DNA from: an uncultured Alphaproteobacteria bacterium | GTDB lineage: Bacteria; Pseudomonadota; Alphaproteobacteria; CAAHEQ01; UBA3637 | DNA length: 32,268 nucleotides | NCBI GenBank assembly: GCA_944391565.1 | Contig: CALXUB010000033.1 | Location: 1 to 32,268 of the forward strand | Direction: 5' to 3' | In this document: in pieces, positions 22,221 through 32,117 of the stretch | How positions within the stretch are numbered: position 1 is the stretch's first letter | Layout of the letters: each line of letters starts with the position of its first letter | Position numbers and translations under genes: made by a program | The notes under the pieces: model-generated | Seen by the model: the letters and a program-made list of their open reading frames with translations, nothing else | The model's database searches: none | Told to the model about the DNA's origin: nothing

Positions 22221-23921
22221 ATGGATAAAAAAAAATACCTGATTACCAGCGCATTACCCTACATTAACGGCCAACCTCACCTGGGCCATATGGTGGGCTG
22301 TCTTCTGCCTTCCGATGTTTATGCACGGTTCATGCGAATGCAGGGGGCTGATGTTCTTTACATTTGCGGAACGGACGAACATGGGACAACTTCGGAAGTC
22401 GGTGCCCTGAAAGCCAACATGGATGTGGAGGCCTATTGCGACAAGTTTCATGAAATTCACAAAGAAATTTATAACGCTTTTCATTTGTCTTTTGATTATT
22501 TCGGTCGCACGAGTTCTGAGCAAAATAAAGAAATAACTTACCGTATTTACAGAGAGCTGGACAAAAACGGCTTTATCGAGGAAAAGACAATTAAACAGAT
22601 CTACTCGGTAGATGATCATCAGTTTTTGGCCGACCGTTATATCACCGGCACTTGTCCGCACTGCGGATATGACAAGGCCAGAGGGGATCAATGCGAAAAC
22701 TGCACAAAAGTGCTGGAACCCACAGAATTGATAAATGCACGCAGCACGATTACAGGTTCGACAAACTTGGAAGTACGGGAAACAAAACATCTCTTTATTC
22801 AACTAACGGCTTTACAAGATGAACTGGCCAAGTGGTTGGCTCCCAAGGAATTTTTATGGCCTGATCTTGTTTATTCCATTGCTCAAAAATGGTTAAAAGA
22901 AGGATTGGAACCACGCTGTATCACGCGTGATTTAAAGTGGGGTTTCCCTGTTCCGCGCGAGGGATATGAAAACAAAGTTTTCTATGTCTGGTTTGATGCC
23001 CCCATTGGTTATATCGGCATCACCAAACAATGGAGCGATGAAAAGCCGAATGAGCGCAGCTGGGAGGATTGGTGGCTGCATCCCGAAGATGTTTACTATG
23101 TCGAGTTTATGGGAAAAGATAATGTGCCCTATCATACCATTACCTTTCCCGCGACTTTAATGGGCGCCGGCGAAAATTGGACAAAGGTCGACTATCTGAA
23201 GGGAATGAGTTATTTGACCTTTAATGGCGGCAAGTTCTCAAAGTCCGAGCACAGAGGTGTCTTTGCCGATGATGCCATTAAAGAGTTCCCCGCAGATTAT
23301 TGGCGCTATTGGTTAATGGCAAATGCGCCCGAGTCGTCCGATTCGTCTTTCAATTTTGCCAGCTTTGCTGCAACGATCAATAAAGACTTGAATGACGTCT
23401 TAGGCAATTTCATTAACCGTGTTTTGAAAATGACGGTTGCCAACTTCGGGCAAACCATTCCCGACGGCGGCAGTGAAACAGCGGAAGAAAAAGCGCTTTA
23501 TGCCAAAATTGACGAGCTCAAAGGAGACTATACGACCTACATGCAAGCCATGGAGTTTCGCAAAGCTATGATTGCACTACGTGAATTATGGGTGGAAGGC
23601 AACAACTACATTGCCCGCAATGAACCGTGGAAAGTCGTCAAAACCGATAAAGAACGAGGTGCCGTTATTTTGCGGACGGCAATAAATCTGATTCGCCTGT
23701 ATGCCTTATTGGCGTCTCCGATTATGCCACAAACAACGCAAAAGATTTTAAACTTGATTCATGTGACCGAGCAAAAGGATTGGCCTAAAGGAAGCGCTGT
23801 CGAAGAATTAACATTTCTGAAGCCCGGGCATGCTTTTGAAGCTCCGGAATTATTATTCAACAAAATCCCGCCAGAACGTGTTCAAGAGCTGGCACTCAAA
23901 TATAAAGAAGCAGAGGAATAA
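22221..23921 (+). CDS. metG: Methionyl-tRNA synthetase
   Basis: 566 residues from the ATG at 22221; AAAGGAT lies upstream and [20 protein letters not shown] is the normal MetG start. It charges tRNA-Met, including initiator tRNA, in the cytosol. Class I signatures are the HIGH box as HLGH (residues 20-23) and KMSKS as KFSKS in [11 protein letters not shown]. The Zn knuckle is of the four-Cys kind ([17 protein letters not shown]), close to the archaeal/Bacteroidetes or MetG2 arrangement. There is no C-terminal EMAP/tRNA-binding domain; the protein ends after the anticodon-binding helices. Three bases separate it from the next gene, so the two are co-transcribed. Confidence 0.95.
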   Translation: MDKKKYLITSALPYINGQPHLGHMVGCLLPSDVYARFMRMQGADVLYICGTDEHGTTSEVGALKANMDVEAYCDKFHEIHKEIYNAFHLSFDYFGRTSSEQNKEITYRIYRELDKNGFIEEKTIKQIYSVDDHQFLADRYITGTCPHCGYDKARGDQCENCTKVLEPTELINARSTITGSTNLEVRETKHLFIQLTALQDELAKWLAPKEFLWPDLVYSIAQKWLKEGLEPRCITRDLKWGFPVPREGYENKVFYVWFDAPIGYIGITKQWSDEKPNERSWEDWWLHPEDVYYVEFMGKDNVPYHTITFPATLMGAGENWTKVDYLKGMSYLTFNGGKFSKSEHRGVFADDAIKEFPADYWRYWLMANAPESSDSSFNFASFAATINKDLNDVLGNFINRVLKMTVANFGQTIPDGGSETAEEKALYAKIDELKGDYTTYMQAMEFRKAMIALRELWVEGNNYIARNEPWKVVKTDKERGAVILRTAINLIRLYALLASPIMPQTTQKILNLIHVTEQKDWPKGSAVEELTFLKPGHAFEAPELLFNKIPPERVQELALKYKEAEE

Positions 23922-23924
23922 AAC

Positions 23925-25046
23925 ATGGCCACGCCCAGAAAACCATCTTTGATCGAAAAGCTTTCAAAAAAAGTCTTTCTTTTTATTTGGTTTTTTGTTA
24001 AAAAAACAAATCCGAATACGGCAAGACGTCTTCTTTACTGGGGAATTACGGATCAGGCTTTTTTAACGGAAGTTCCTCGTGATCCGATTTTACAAACGCA
24101 GGCTTTGGGAAAAACTTTCCAAAACCCGATCGGTATTTCGGCCGGTTTTGATAATTCCTTCAAGTACAATGACGAACTTGTCCGCATCGGTTTTGGCTTT
24201 TCTGAATTCGGCACCTTCACTTACCATAAAGACAGAGACACGGCTCAGACTTATTTTTTGCCGCGACAAGAGGCGATTTTAGTCGATTTGCCCTCATGGC
24301 CGAATCCCGGTATCCAATACATTCAAAAACAGCTTATTGACCGTCGACGGCTGCCTCATATCGCCGGCGTCAGTATTTCTTCTTCTTTAGAAGTTGAAGA
24401 TAAAGACAATAAGGAATTTTACACTATGCTGGAACAGGACGTTTTGCGCAGTGTTCAGCTAGTAGCGCCTTATTGCGACTTTATCACGCTGAATTTGTCT
24501 CATCCCACCATGCCAATCACTAACTTAATTCATGTGCCGTTTCAGTTAGCCAGCCTGTTGCGTACGATGAAAGATCATATTCAGCGTCATGCGCCGATTT
24601 TGACACCCAAACTTGTGGTAAAGCTGCCGTTGGAGTTAACGGATGCCAGTATTCCTTTACTGGCGGATGTTTTTATGCAGGAAGGTGTGGATGCTGTGAT
24701 TATTGCCGGTTTTTCGGGTTCAAAAAGCCAAAAACAACGACTGGGGAACTCGCATATGAAAGGTTTTGTGACGGGACGCCCGTTGATGGAACCCTCAACG
24801 CTGCTGCTCAGCAAGTTTTATCAAGCAACAAAAGGGAAATTGCCTTTAATTGCCTCAGGCGGCGTGTTTACCGGTGAAGATGCATACCGCAAAATCTGTG
24901 CCGGTGCAACACTTGTTCAAATTCATACGGCTTTGTTGTTTAAAGGCCCTGATATTGCGAATGATATTAACCAAAAACTGGCACTGCTTTTAAAACAAAA
25001 AGGCTTTAAATCCGTCAACGAGGCTGTCGGTTCTCAATACTTTTAA
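23925..25046 (+). CDS. Dihydroorotate dehydrogenase-like flavoprotein, divergent active site
   Basis: 373 residues. A hydrophobic/basic N-terminus (KKVFLFIWFFVKK) resembles the membrane anchor of class 2 (quinone-linked) PyrD. The FMN barrel is clear: NPIGISAGFDNSFKYNDELV, GFGFSEFGTFT, the KLPLEL lysine strand, and SGGVFTGEDAYRKICAGATL followed by VQIHTALLFKGPDI at the phosphate site. Substrate motifs differ from E. coli PyrD: N-x-S-S-P-N, which carries the catalytic Ser175 and orotate-binding Asn177, reads NLSHPT, and the N-R-x-G-F-N-N loop is replaced by a DLPSWPNPG stretch. It may be a dehydrogenase for another substrate, or a PyrD with a recast site. It follows metG by three bases. Confidence 0.8.
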   Translation: MATPRKPSLIEKLSKKVFLFIWFFVKKTNPNTARRLLYWGITDQAFLTEVPRDPILQTQALGKTFQNPIGISAGFDNSFKYNDELVRIGFGFSEFGTFTYHKDRDTAQTYFLPRQEAILVDLPSWPNPGIQYIQKQLIDRRRLPHIAGVSISSSLEVEDKDNKEFYTMLEQDVLRSVQLVAPYCDFITLNLSHPTMPITNLIHVPFQLASLLRTMKDHIQRHAPILTPKLVVKLPLELTDASIPLLADVFMQEGVDAVIIAGFSGSKSQKQRLGNSHMKGFVTGRPLMEPSTLLLSKFYQATKGKLPLIASGGVFTGEDAYRKICAGATLVQIHTALLFKGPDIANDINQKLALLLKQKGFKSVNEAVGSQYF

Positions 25047-25063
25047 AAAAGTTTTGGTTTTGC

Positions 25064-26927
<1,864 letters not shown>

Positions 26928-26941
<14 letters not shown>

Positions 26942-27275
26942 TGAAACGGACGATAAGAAAATTGAAAGGCTCTTGGTGCGAAAAGCAAAATTATTGGCGA
27001 ATCGCAGCAATCGTTCCTTATACGTCAACGTCGGCATCATCGGTATTTTGGGCGGCATCATTATCATTCCGATTTTAATCGGCATTTTTATCGGGGCCTG
27101 GATAGACAACAACTATCCGATGGATCCGATATCCTGGCGATTAAATTTGTTGTTCGTCGGGTTCGCTTTGGGTCTGTATTATGCTTATTTATGGGTTAAA
27201 CGCGAGGGCATTGAAAAAGCGGACGAACAATATCGAGAAGAATTATCCAAAATAAAGGATGACCATCATGAATAA
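26928..27275 (+). CDS. atpQ: N-type ATPase accessory subunit AtpQ
   Basis: 115 residues with two membrane helices: VNVGIIGILGGIIIIPILIG at about 34-55 and LLFVGFALGLYYAYLWV at about 74-92, with charged ends. The size, the GxW-D-linker (GAWIDNNYP) and the position between epsilon and AtpR identify the AtpQ (AtpI/ATPase gene 1-related) protein of N-ATPase operons. It is thought to help ring assembly or ion supply. AAGGAG lies eight bases upstream. Confidence 0.84.
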
Positions 27276-27606
27276 CACCACCAGCATTTTGGAAGTTATG
27301 ATCAATCAAATCACTCCTTTTAATGGGCTGTTGGCATTGCTGGCCGGTGCTTTAACAGGTCTATTTTATTTTTGGAATCTTTCCTGGACGATCAATCAGC
27401 TCCCCAAAATACGCAAAAGAGGCCTTTTTTTGTTTTCATCGACTCTTTTCAGGTTAGCGGTTTTCTTTGGTATTTTAGTTTTAATTGCCGACAGAAATGC
27501 TTTAAAAATGCTGATTTTCTTTGTTGGCTTTATTTTGGTCAGAGTTTTCTTTTTAAGATTTAAAAAGCGGGAACTCAAAGAAAATGAGGTTCGTCATGTG
27601 GGATAA
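27268..27606 (+). CDS. atpR: N-type ATPase accessory subunit AtpR
   Basis: 112 residues from the ATG at 27268, where AAAGGA lies eight bases upstream; the ATG at 27259 would overlap that RBS. Three membrane helices are visible: FNGLLALLAGALTGLFYFW, LFSSTLFRLAVFFGILVLIA and LKMLIFFVGFILVRVFFLRF, with Arg residues in the second and third, as described for AtpR of N-ATPases. The start overlaps atpQ (ATGAATAA) and its end overlaps atpB. Confidence 0.82.
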   Translation: MNNTTSILEVMINQITPFNGLLALLAGALTGLFYFWNLSWTINQLPKIRKRGLFLFSSTLFRLAVFFGILVLIADRNALKMLIFFVGFILVRVFFLRFKKRELKENEVRHVG

Positions 27607-28366
27607 TCTGCACGATTTTGCCATGAAATTTCTGCCTCAGAAAGAAGCCGTCATCGGCTTGGAAAATACGGATGAAATAATTGTCTTTCATTTGGCGGGA
27701 ATCCCCATTAACATGACGATTTTTTCAACATGGATTGTTATGGGCCTGTTGGTGTTTTTATCCTGGCTGGCGACACGTGGCTTAAAGGATACACTTCATG
27801 TTTCACGTTTTCAAACTTTTATGGAAATGATTGTGAGTTTTCTACGCAGTGAAATCAAAGACATCAGCAATGACAATCCGCGCAAATATATGGGACTTGT
27901 CATGGGCTTTTTTATGTTTATTGCAACAAGCAACCTGTTGACAATTATTCCTTGGTTTCGGCCACCGACAGCATCACTCAGCACGGTGGGTGCCTTCGGG
28001 TTGGTTGTTTTTTTTGCGATTCCGTTTTACGCTATTCGAAATGCGGGCTTTATGGGATACATCAAAAAGTTTATTGATCCCTCTCCCGTCATGTTGCCGA
28101 TGAATATTTTCAGCGACTTTGCTTCGGCTTTATCCATGGCCTTCCGTTTGTTCGGCAATATGCTGAGCGGAGTTATGTTCGGCACAATATTAACGGCCTT
28201 TATTCCTTTCATTATGCCCTTAACGATGCAGTCGCTGGGACTTTTAACCGGAACGATTCAAGCTTATATTTTTGCACTTTTGGCGGTTGTTTACACATCT
28301 AATGTCGGTCCGGAAGTGCCTTATGTCGAAGAAGACTATTTATTAACCAAAAAAGGAGAAAAATAA
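27596..28366 (+). CDS. atpB: N-type ATPase Fo subunit a
   Basis: 256 residues from the ATG at 27596, chosen for the GAGGT just before it; a start at 27584 would add four residues. Subunit a provides the ion half-channels against the c ring. The essential Arg is in ALSMAFRLFGNMLSGVMFG, and the last helices (LTGTIQAYIFALLAVVYTSN) have the Q-A-Y-I-F pattern. Five or six membrane segments are visible. The stop TAA shares its final A with the atpE start. Confidence 0.95.
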   Translation: MWDNLHDFAMKFLPQKEAVIGLENTDEIIVFHLAGIPINMTIFSTWIVMGLLVFLSWLATRGLKDTLHVSRFQTFMEMIVSFLRSEIKDISNDNPRKYMGLVMGFFMFIATSNLLTIIPWFRPPTASLSTVGAFGLVVFFAIPFYAIRNAGFMGYIKKFIDPSPVMLPMNIFSDFASALSMAFRLFGNMLSGVMFGTILTAFIPFIMPLTMQSLGLLTGTIQAYIFALLAVVYTSNVGPEVPYVEEDYLLTKKGEK

Positions 28367-28644
28367 TGGACGCAATTAGTTTAATCGGAGCATGTTCTAT
28401 TTTATCAGCCGGGCTGTGCATGGGTATCGGCGGCATGGGATCAGCCTTCGGAGAAGGCAACGCAGCGGCTTCCGCCTTGCATGCAATGGCTCAACAACCG
28501 GATGAAGCCAGCCGGATTCGCAGCACACTGTTTGTTTCCATGGCAATGGTTGAAACATCAGCTTTATATTCGTTGTTGATTGCTTTTTTAACACTGTATG
28601 CCAACCCATTTTGGAATTACGCCGTAGAAATGGCTGCCAAGTAA
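28366..28644 (+). CDS. atpE: N-type ATPase Fo subunit c (rotor ring)
   Basis: 92 residues, two membrane helices joined by a polar loop (AQQPDEASRIR). Helix 1 carries GEGNAAASAL with Glu30; helix 2 carries MVETSALYSLL with the ion-binding Glu63, Thr64 and Tyr68. This two-carboxylate arrangement is typical of N-ATPase c subunits. Glu/Gln in helix 1, Glu, Ser/Thr and Tyr are the ligands of known Na+ rings, such as that of Ilyobacter tartaricus (Gln32, Glu65, Ser66, Tyr70). The Burkholderia pseudomallei N-ATPase ring, also of two-carboxylate type, was reported H+-specific, so the ion here is open. Confidence 0.95.
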   Translation: MDAISLIGACSILSAGLCMGIGGMGSAFGEGNAAASALHAMAQQPDEASRIRSTLFVSMAMVETSALYSLLIAFLTLYANPFWNYAVEMAAK

Positions 28645-28656
28645 AAGGAGCCCGTC

Positions 28657-29421
28657 ATGGGAGTTGATTTTATAACCCTTCTGGCCCAGATTGTCAATTT
28701 GGCAATTTTGATTTGGCTATTGAAGAAATTTTTGTATAAACCGTTGCTGGATATGATTGACGCCCGACAGGCTAAGATTCTGAAAGACGTTCAAGATGCT
28801 CAAAAAGCAGCTGAAGCTGCCAAAGCTGAAGAAGCCGTGTATGCTCAAAAAGTCGAAGCTTTCGAAAAAGAGCGGCAGGTTTTATTAAAAGAAGCAACAG
28901 AGGAAGCGCAAAAATTAAAATCAACTCTGTCGGAGGAAGCCCGTCAAACCGTTTCTGCCAGCCGTGAACGTTGGAAAGAAGAACTCATTTTGGAAAAAAA
29001 ATCATTTGACCTGCAAATGCGCAATGCCATTGTTAATCAGTTCAAACTTTTTGCAACCAAAGCTTTAAGTGATATGGCTGATGTCACGCTGCAAACCCAA
29101 ATTGAAAAACAGTTCCAAAAGAAGTTAAAAACACTTTCGGTAGTAGAAAAAAAACGCTTTTTGGCTGAGGCAGAACAAACGGGGCAAGTTCATCTGACCG
29201 CAGCATTCGATAAACCGTCAGCAGATTTGAAAAAAGCCGTTCAAACGCTGTTAAAACTACCGTCTGACATTCGTTTTATAACACACAAAGAACCGACACT
29301 GATTTGCGGATTGGAACTCCATGCCGGCGAAAGCACCATTACTTGGAATCTGGCCGGCTATCTGGAAGATTTTTCATCTCATTTGGATGCTACGTTAAGT
29401 GGCACTGCTCAAATTGAATAA
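28657..29421 (+). CDS. atpF: N-type ATPase peripheral stalk subunit b with delta-like C-terminus
   Basis: 254 residues, longer than a usual b subunit of about 160. A membrane anchor (LLAQIVNLAILIWLLKKF), then a coiled coil at about 35-125 rich in Ala/Glu/Lys, and a globular C-terminal part (about 150-254: AEQTGQVHLTAAFDKPSADL, TLICGLELHAGESTITWNLA, GYLEDFSSHLDATL) resembling the delta subunit's strand-turn-helix end. There is no separate atpH in the operon, so this chain probably does the work of both, as in other N-ATPases. Confidence 0.9.
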   Translation: MGVDFITLLAQIVNLAILIWLLKKFLYKPLLDMIDARQAKILKDVQDAQKAAEAAKAEEAVYAQKVEAFEKERQVLLKEATEEAQKLKSTLSEEARQTVSASRERWKEELILEKKSFDLQMRNAIVNQFKLFATKALSDMADVTLQTQIEKQFQKKLKTLSVVEKKRFLAEAEQTGQVHLTAAFDKPSADLKKAVQTLLKLPSDIRFITHKEPTLICGLELHAGESTITWNLAGYLEDFSSHLDATLSGTAQIE

Positions 29422-29432
29422 GAGGAATAACC

Positions 29433-30947
29433 ATGCTGAAAAAAGCAACGACCGAAGCAATGACCGTTATTGAAAAAAGCGTCAAAGAAACAAAAAACAC
29501 ACTGAAAACTCAGGAAGTCAGTGTCATTCAGTCTATTTCAGCCGGTACAGCCGTCGTCACCGGTTTAAAGAATGTTCAAATGGATGAAATGCTTTTGTTC
29601 CCCGGTCATACGAGCGGCATGGTTCAATCTTTATCATCCGATGCTGTGGGTGTTGTTTTTTTGGATAATCCCGACCATTTAAAAGCCGGTGATAAAGTGA
29701 CACGCACCAATCGCATTTTGGATATTCCCGTTTCCCAAGATCTGTTGGGGCGAGTTATCAATCCTGTCGGAACTGTTTTGGATGGTAAAGGCCCTATTTC
29801 AACCAAAGAAAGACGTCCCATTGAACGCGAGGCTTATCCCATTATGGATCGGGCACCGGTTGATACCCCGCTGCAAACGGGATTAAAAGCCATTGATTCT
29901 TTCACACCGATCGGCCGCGGTCAGCGCGAATTGATTTTAGGAGACCGACAAACCGGTAAAACGGCCATAGCCATTGATACCATGATCAATCAAAAAGATA
30001 CGGGGGTTATTTCCATTTATTGTGCCATCGGACAACAGGCTTCCTCCGTTGCACGAGTTATTGCTGATCTGAAAAAATATGAAGTCATGCAAAATGTCAT
30101 CGTTGTCGTTGCTTCTGGTGAAGATGAGGCCGGGATGCAGTATATTGCCCCCTATGCGGCCACGACTATCGGAGAATATTTCATGGAACAAGGCAAGGAT
30201 GTTCTGATTATCTATGATGATTTGACAAACCATGCACGAGCATATCGCGAAATGTCTTTGCTTTTGCGTCGACCGCCGGGACGAGAAGCTTTCCCCGGGG
30301 ACATTTTCTATATCCATTCTCGTTTGTTGGAGCGTTCAACACATTTAATTTCCAAGCTGGGCGGCGGTTCGTTAACGGCACTGCCGATTGTTTCCACAGA
30401 AGCCGGTAATATTTCGGCTTACATTCCGACCAATATCATTTCCATTACGGACGGTCAGATTTATTTATCGGCGCCTCTGTTTCAAAAAGGAATGATGCCC
30501 GCGATTGACACAGGTCGATCTGTGTCACGCGTCGGCGGCGATGCACAACTGCCGGCCTATAAAGCGTTGGTTGGACCGTTAAAACTTTTTTATTCACAGT
30601 TTGAGGAGCTGGAATCTTTTACACGTTTTGGAACTCAGCTGGATGAAGAAACACAAAAACGGATTGACCGAGGCCGAGCCATACGATTGGTTTTGGAACA
30701 ACGTCAATTCCAACCGATGAAAGTGACGGATCAAATTGCTATTTTCATGGCAACAAATGCGGGACTTTTGGACGGATTAAACGAAGAACAAAATCAAGCA
30801 GCGCAAAAAGCCATTCAAACCACGATGCAGACAGACTTTAAAAAAGAAGCCGAAGATGTTCTGCAAGGTAAGAAGCTTTCACCGGAAACGCAGGAAAAAA
30901 TGTTAAATACATTTAAGAAAGCTTTGAAACGCGAAAGGATTTCTTAA
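29433..30947 (+). CDS. atpA: N-type ATPase F1 alpha subunit
   Basis: 504 residues, full length. The non-catalytic nucleotide-binding subunit of F1. P-loop GDRQTGKTAI near residue 170; the signature PGREAFPGDIFYIHSRLLER lies near 283; SITDGQIYLSAPLFQKGMMP and DTGRSVSRVGGDAQL follow. The arginine finger region is within the SVSRVGG stretch. RBS GAGGAA lies six bases before the ATG; the next gene starts three bases after its stop. Confidence 0.97.
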   Translation: MLKKATTEAMTVIEKSVKETKNTLKTQEVSVIQSISAGTAVVTGLKNVQMDEMLLFPGHTSGMVQSLSSDAVGVVFLDNPDHLKAGDKVTRTNRILDIPVSQDLLGRVINPVGTVLDGKGPISTKERRPIEREAYPIMDRAPVDTPLQTGLKAIDSFTPIGRGQRELILGDRQTGKTAIAIDTMINQKDTGVISIYCAIGQQASSVARVIADLKKYEVMQNVIVVVASGEDEAGMQYIAPYAATTIGEYFMEQGKDVLIIYDDLTNHARAYREMSLLLRRPPGREAFPGDIFYIHSRLLERSTHLISKLGGGSLTALPIVSTEAGNISAYIPTNIISITDGQIYLSAPLFQKGMMPAIDTGRSVSRVGGDAQLPAYKALVGPLKLFYSQFEELESFTRFGTQLDEETQKRIDRGRAIRLVLEQRQFQPMKVTDQIAIFMATNAGLLDGLNEEQNQAAQKAIQTTMQTDFKKEAEDVLQGKKLSPETQEKMLNTFKKALKRERIS

Positions 30948-30950
30948 ATC

Positions 30951-31853
30951 ATGTCAATGGAAAGCCTGCAGCGACGCATCAAAACCACGCAAGACCTGCG
31001 TGATATTGTCAGCACGATGAAATCGCTTTCTTCGGTCAGTATTTTACAATATGATCAGGCCGGCATTGCTCTTGAACAATACTTAAAAAATATCTTGGAT
31101 GCTTTTCACGCTTTAATTAAGGCTGATACTTTTTCACCACCGCCACAAAAACCAAAACCTAAAACCATTAAAACCCTAGCTGTTGTTATCGGATCCGATA
31201 ACGGACTCGTCGGCAAATTCAACAAAGAAATCGTCAATAAAGCTGCAGAAGTGATTGAAGCTGATGGTGAAACGTTAAAAGATAGCTTATTCATCACAAT
31301 CGGTAAACGCGTGGCGGTGATGGCAGAACAAAAAGGCGCTCCTCTTTTTGCCAAATACGCAATTTCCAACTCCATCAAAGTTGTAAACAGCATTGCCGGA
31401 ACAGTTATTATCCGAATCGAAGAAGCTATGCGGCTTCACAGAGTCAACCGCGTCTTGGTTTTTTATCATAAACGAGAAACGGGACAACCGACACAAATCG
31501 AACAAATCAAACTGATTCCTTTTCCGGAAAAAGCTTATGCCAACCTCAGTCGTAAACCTTGGCCGACGAATAATATTCCAATGGTCACAATTCCGGCTGA
31601 AGAAATGCTGTCAACTCTGATTCGCGAATACCTGATGATTTTATTATCCAGTGCGTTGACTTATTCATTGGCTGCTGAGCATCATGCACGTATGGTGAAT
31701 ATGCAAAACGCAGAAAAAAATATTGATGAAAGCCTCGAGCAGATGAATCAGGAATATCAACAAAAAAGACAAGAAGCCATTACCGAAGAATTGATTGACG
31801 TCGTCTCGGGTTCGGAAGCCATTACCGTTAAAAAAGCTCGCCCAAAAAAATAA
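30951..31853 (+). CDS. atpG: N-type ATPase F1 gamma subunit
   Basis: 300 residues. The rotating central shaft. The N-terminal coil (MESLQRRIKTTQDLRDIVST, MKSLSSVSILQ) and the C-terminal coil (LTYSLAAEHHARMVNMQNAE, KNIDESLEQM) form the antiparallel shaft; the middle Rossmann-like part includes LAVVIGSDNGLVGKFNKEIV. The C-terminal tail after the helix (about 275-300) is longer than in E. coli gamma. Last gene of the operon; the following intergenic region carries a possible small RNA and tandem terminators. Confidence 0.94.
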   Translation: MSMESLQRRIKTTQDLRDIVSTMKSLSSVSILQYDQAGIALEQYLKNILDAFHALIKADTFSPPPQKPKPKTIKTLAVVIGSDNGLVGKFNKEIVNKAAEVIEADGETLKDSLFITIGKRVAVMAEQKGAPLFAKYAISNSIKVVNSIAGTVIIRIEEAMRLHRVNRVLVFYHKRETGQPTQIEQIKLIPFPEKAYANLSRKPWPTNNIPMVTIPAEEMLSTLIREYLMILLSSALTYSLAAEHHARMVNMQNAEKNIDESLEQMNQEYQQKRQEAITEELIDVVSGSEAITVKKARPKK

Positions 31854-31873
31854 AAACTTTTTTACAAAAAATA

Positions 31874-31902
31874 TTGACAGAAATAAAAAGATATGTTATT
31901 TA
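31874..31902 (+). promoter_or_regulatory. Possible promoter downstream of atpG
   Basis: A perfect TTGACA (31874-31879), 17-base spacer, TATTTA (31897-31902). It lies 20 bases after the atpG stop and no start codon with an RBS follows for 200 bases. Confidence 0.58.
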
Positions 31903-31908
31903 TTTTTT

Positions 31909-32019
31909 TCGTGATATGGAAATATCATGCACATGGATTTATCTCCCTTATTTTAATAAAGTCCATGCATTTTTAAAAAAGGAACTTTTTTTCTCCCCCC
32001 CCCCCCCTGTTCCTTTTTT
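31909..32019 (+). ncRNA. Candidate small RNA between the ATPase operon and the prepilin-like gene
   Basis: From the predicted start near 31909 to the first terminator there is no ORF but three stems: TGATAT/ATATCA around GGAA (31912-31927); ATGCA/TGCAT plus TGGATTT/AAAGTCC-type pairing with a two-base bulge (31927-31970); and the terminator hairpin. It could equally be the folded 3' UTR of the atp transcript. Confidence 0.42.
31975..32019 (+). terminator. Terminator hairpin with a 13-C run in its loop
   Basis: AAAAAAGGAAC (31975-31985) pairs perfectly with GTTCCTTTTTT (32009-32019). The 23-base loop contains a T run and 13 consecutive Cs (31995-32007). The T-run on the 3' arm makes it an intrinsic terminator. 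Confidence 0.78.
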
Positions 32020-32055
32020 AAAAGCCTCAAGTTGAATAACTCGGGGCTTTTTTTT
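32020..32055 (+). terminator. Second Rho-independent terminator
   Basis: AAAAGCCTCAAG pairs with CTCGGGGCTTTT (one mismatch, one G-U) around TTGAATAA, followed by more Ts. It stands in tandem with the previous hairpin, closing the atp operon or the small RNA. Confidence 0.78.
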
Positions 32056-32117
32056 ATTAAAACTCCTGGACAAGTCATAACGAATATGCTACCTCTGTGA
32101 TAAAGGAGAGGGTAAAA

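Noticed and set aside
28645-29432. Missing delta subunit as an operon defect
   Set aside because: N-ATPase operons normally lack a separate delta gene; the long b subunit carries a delta-like end.
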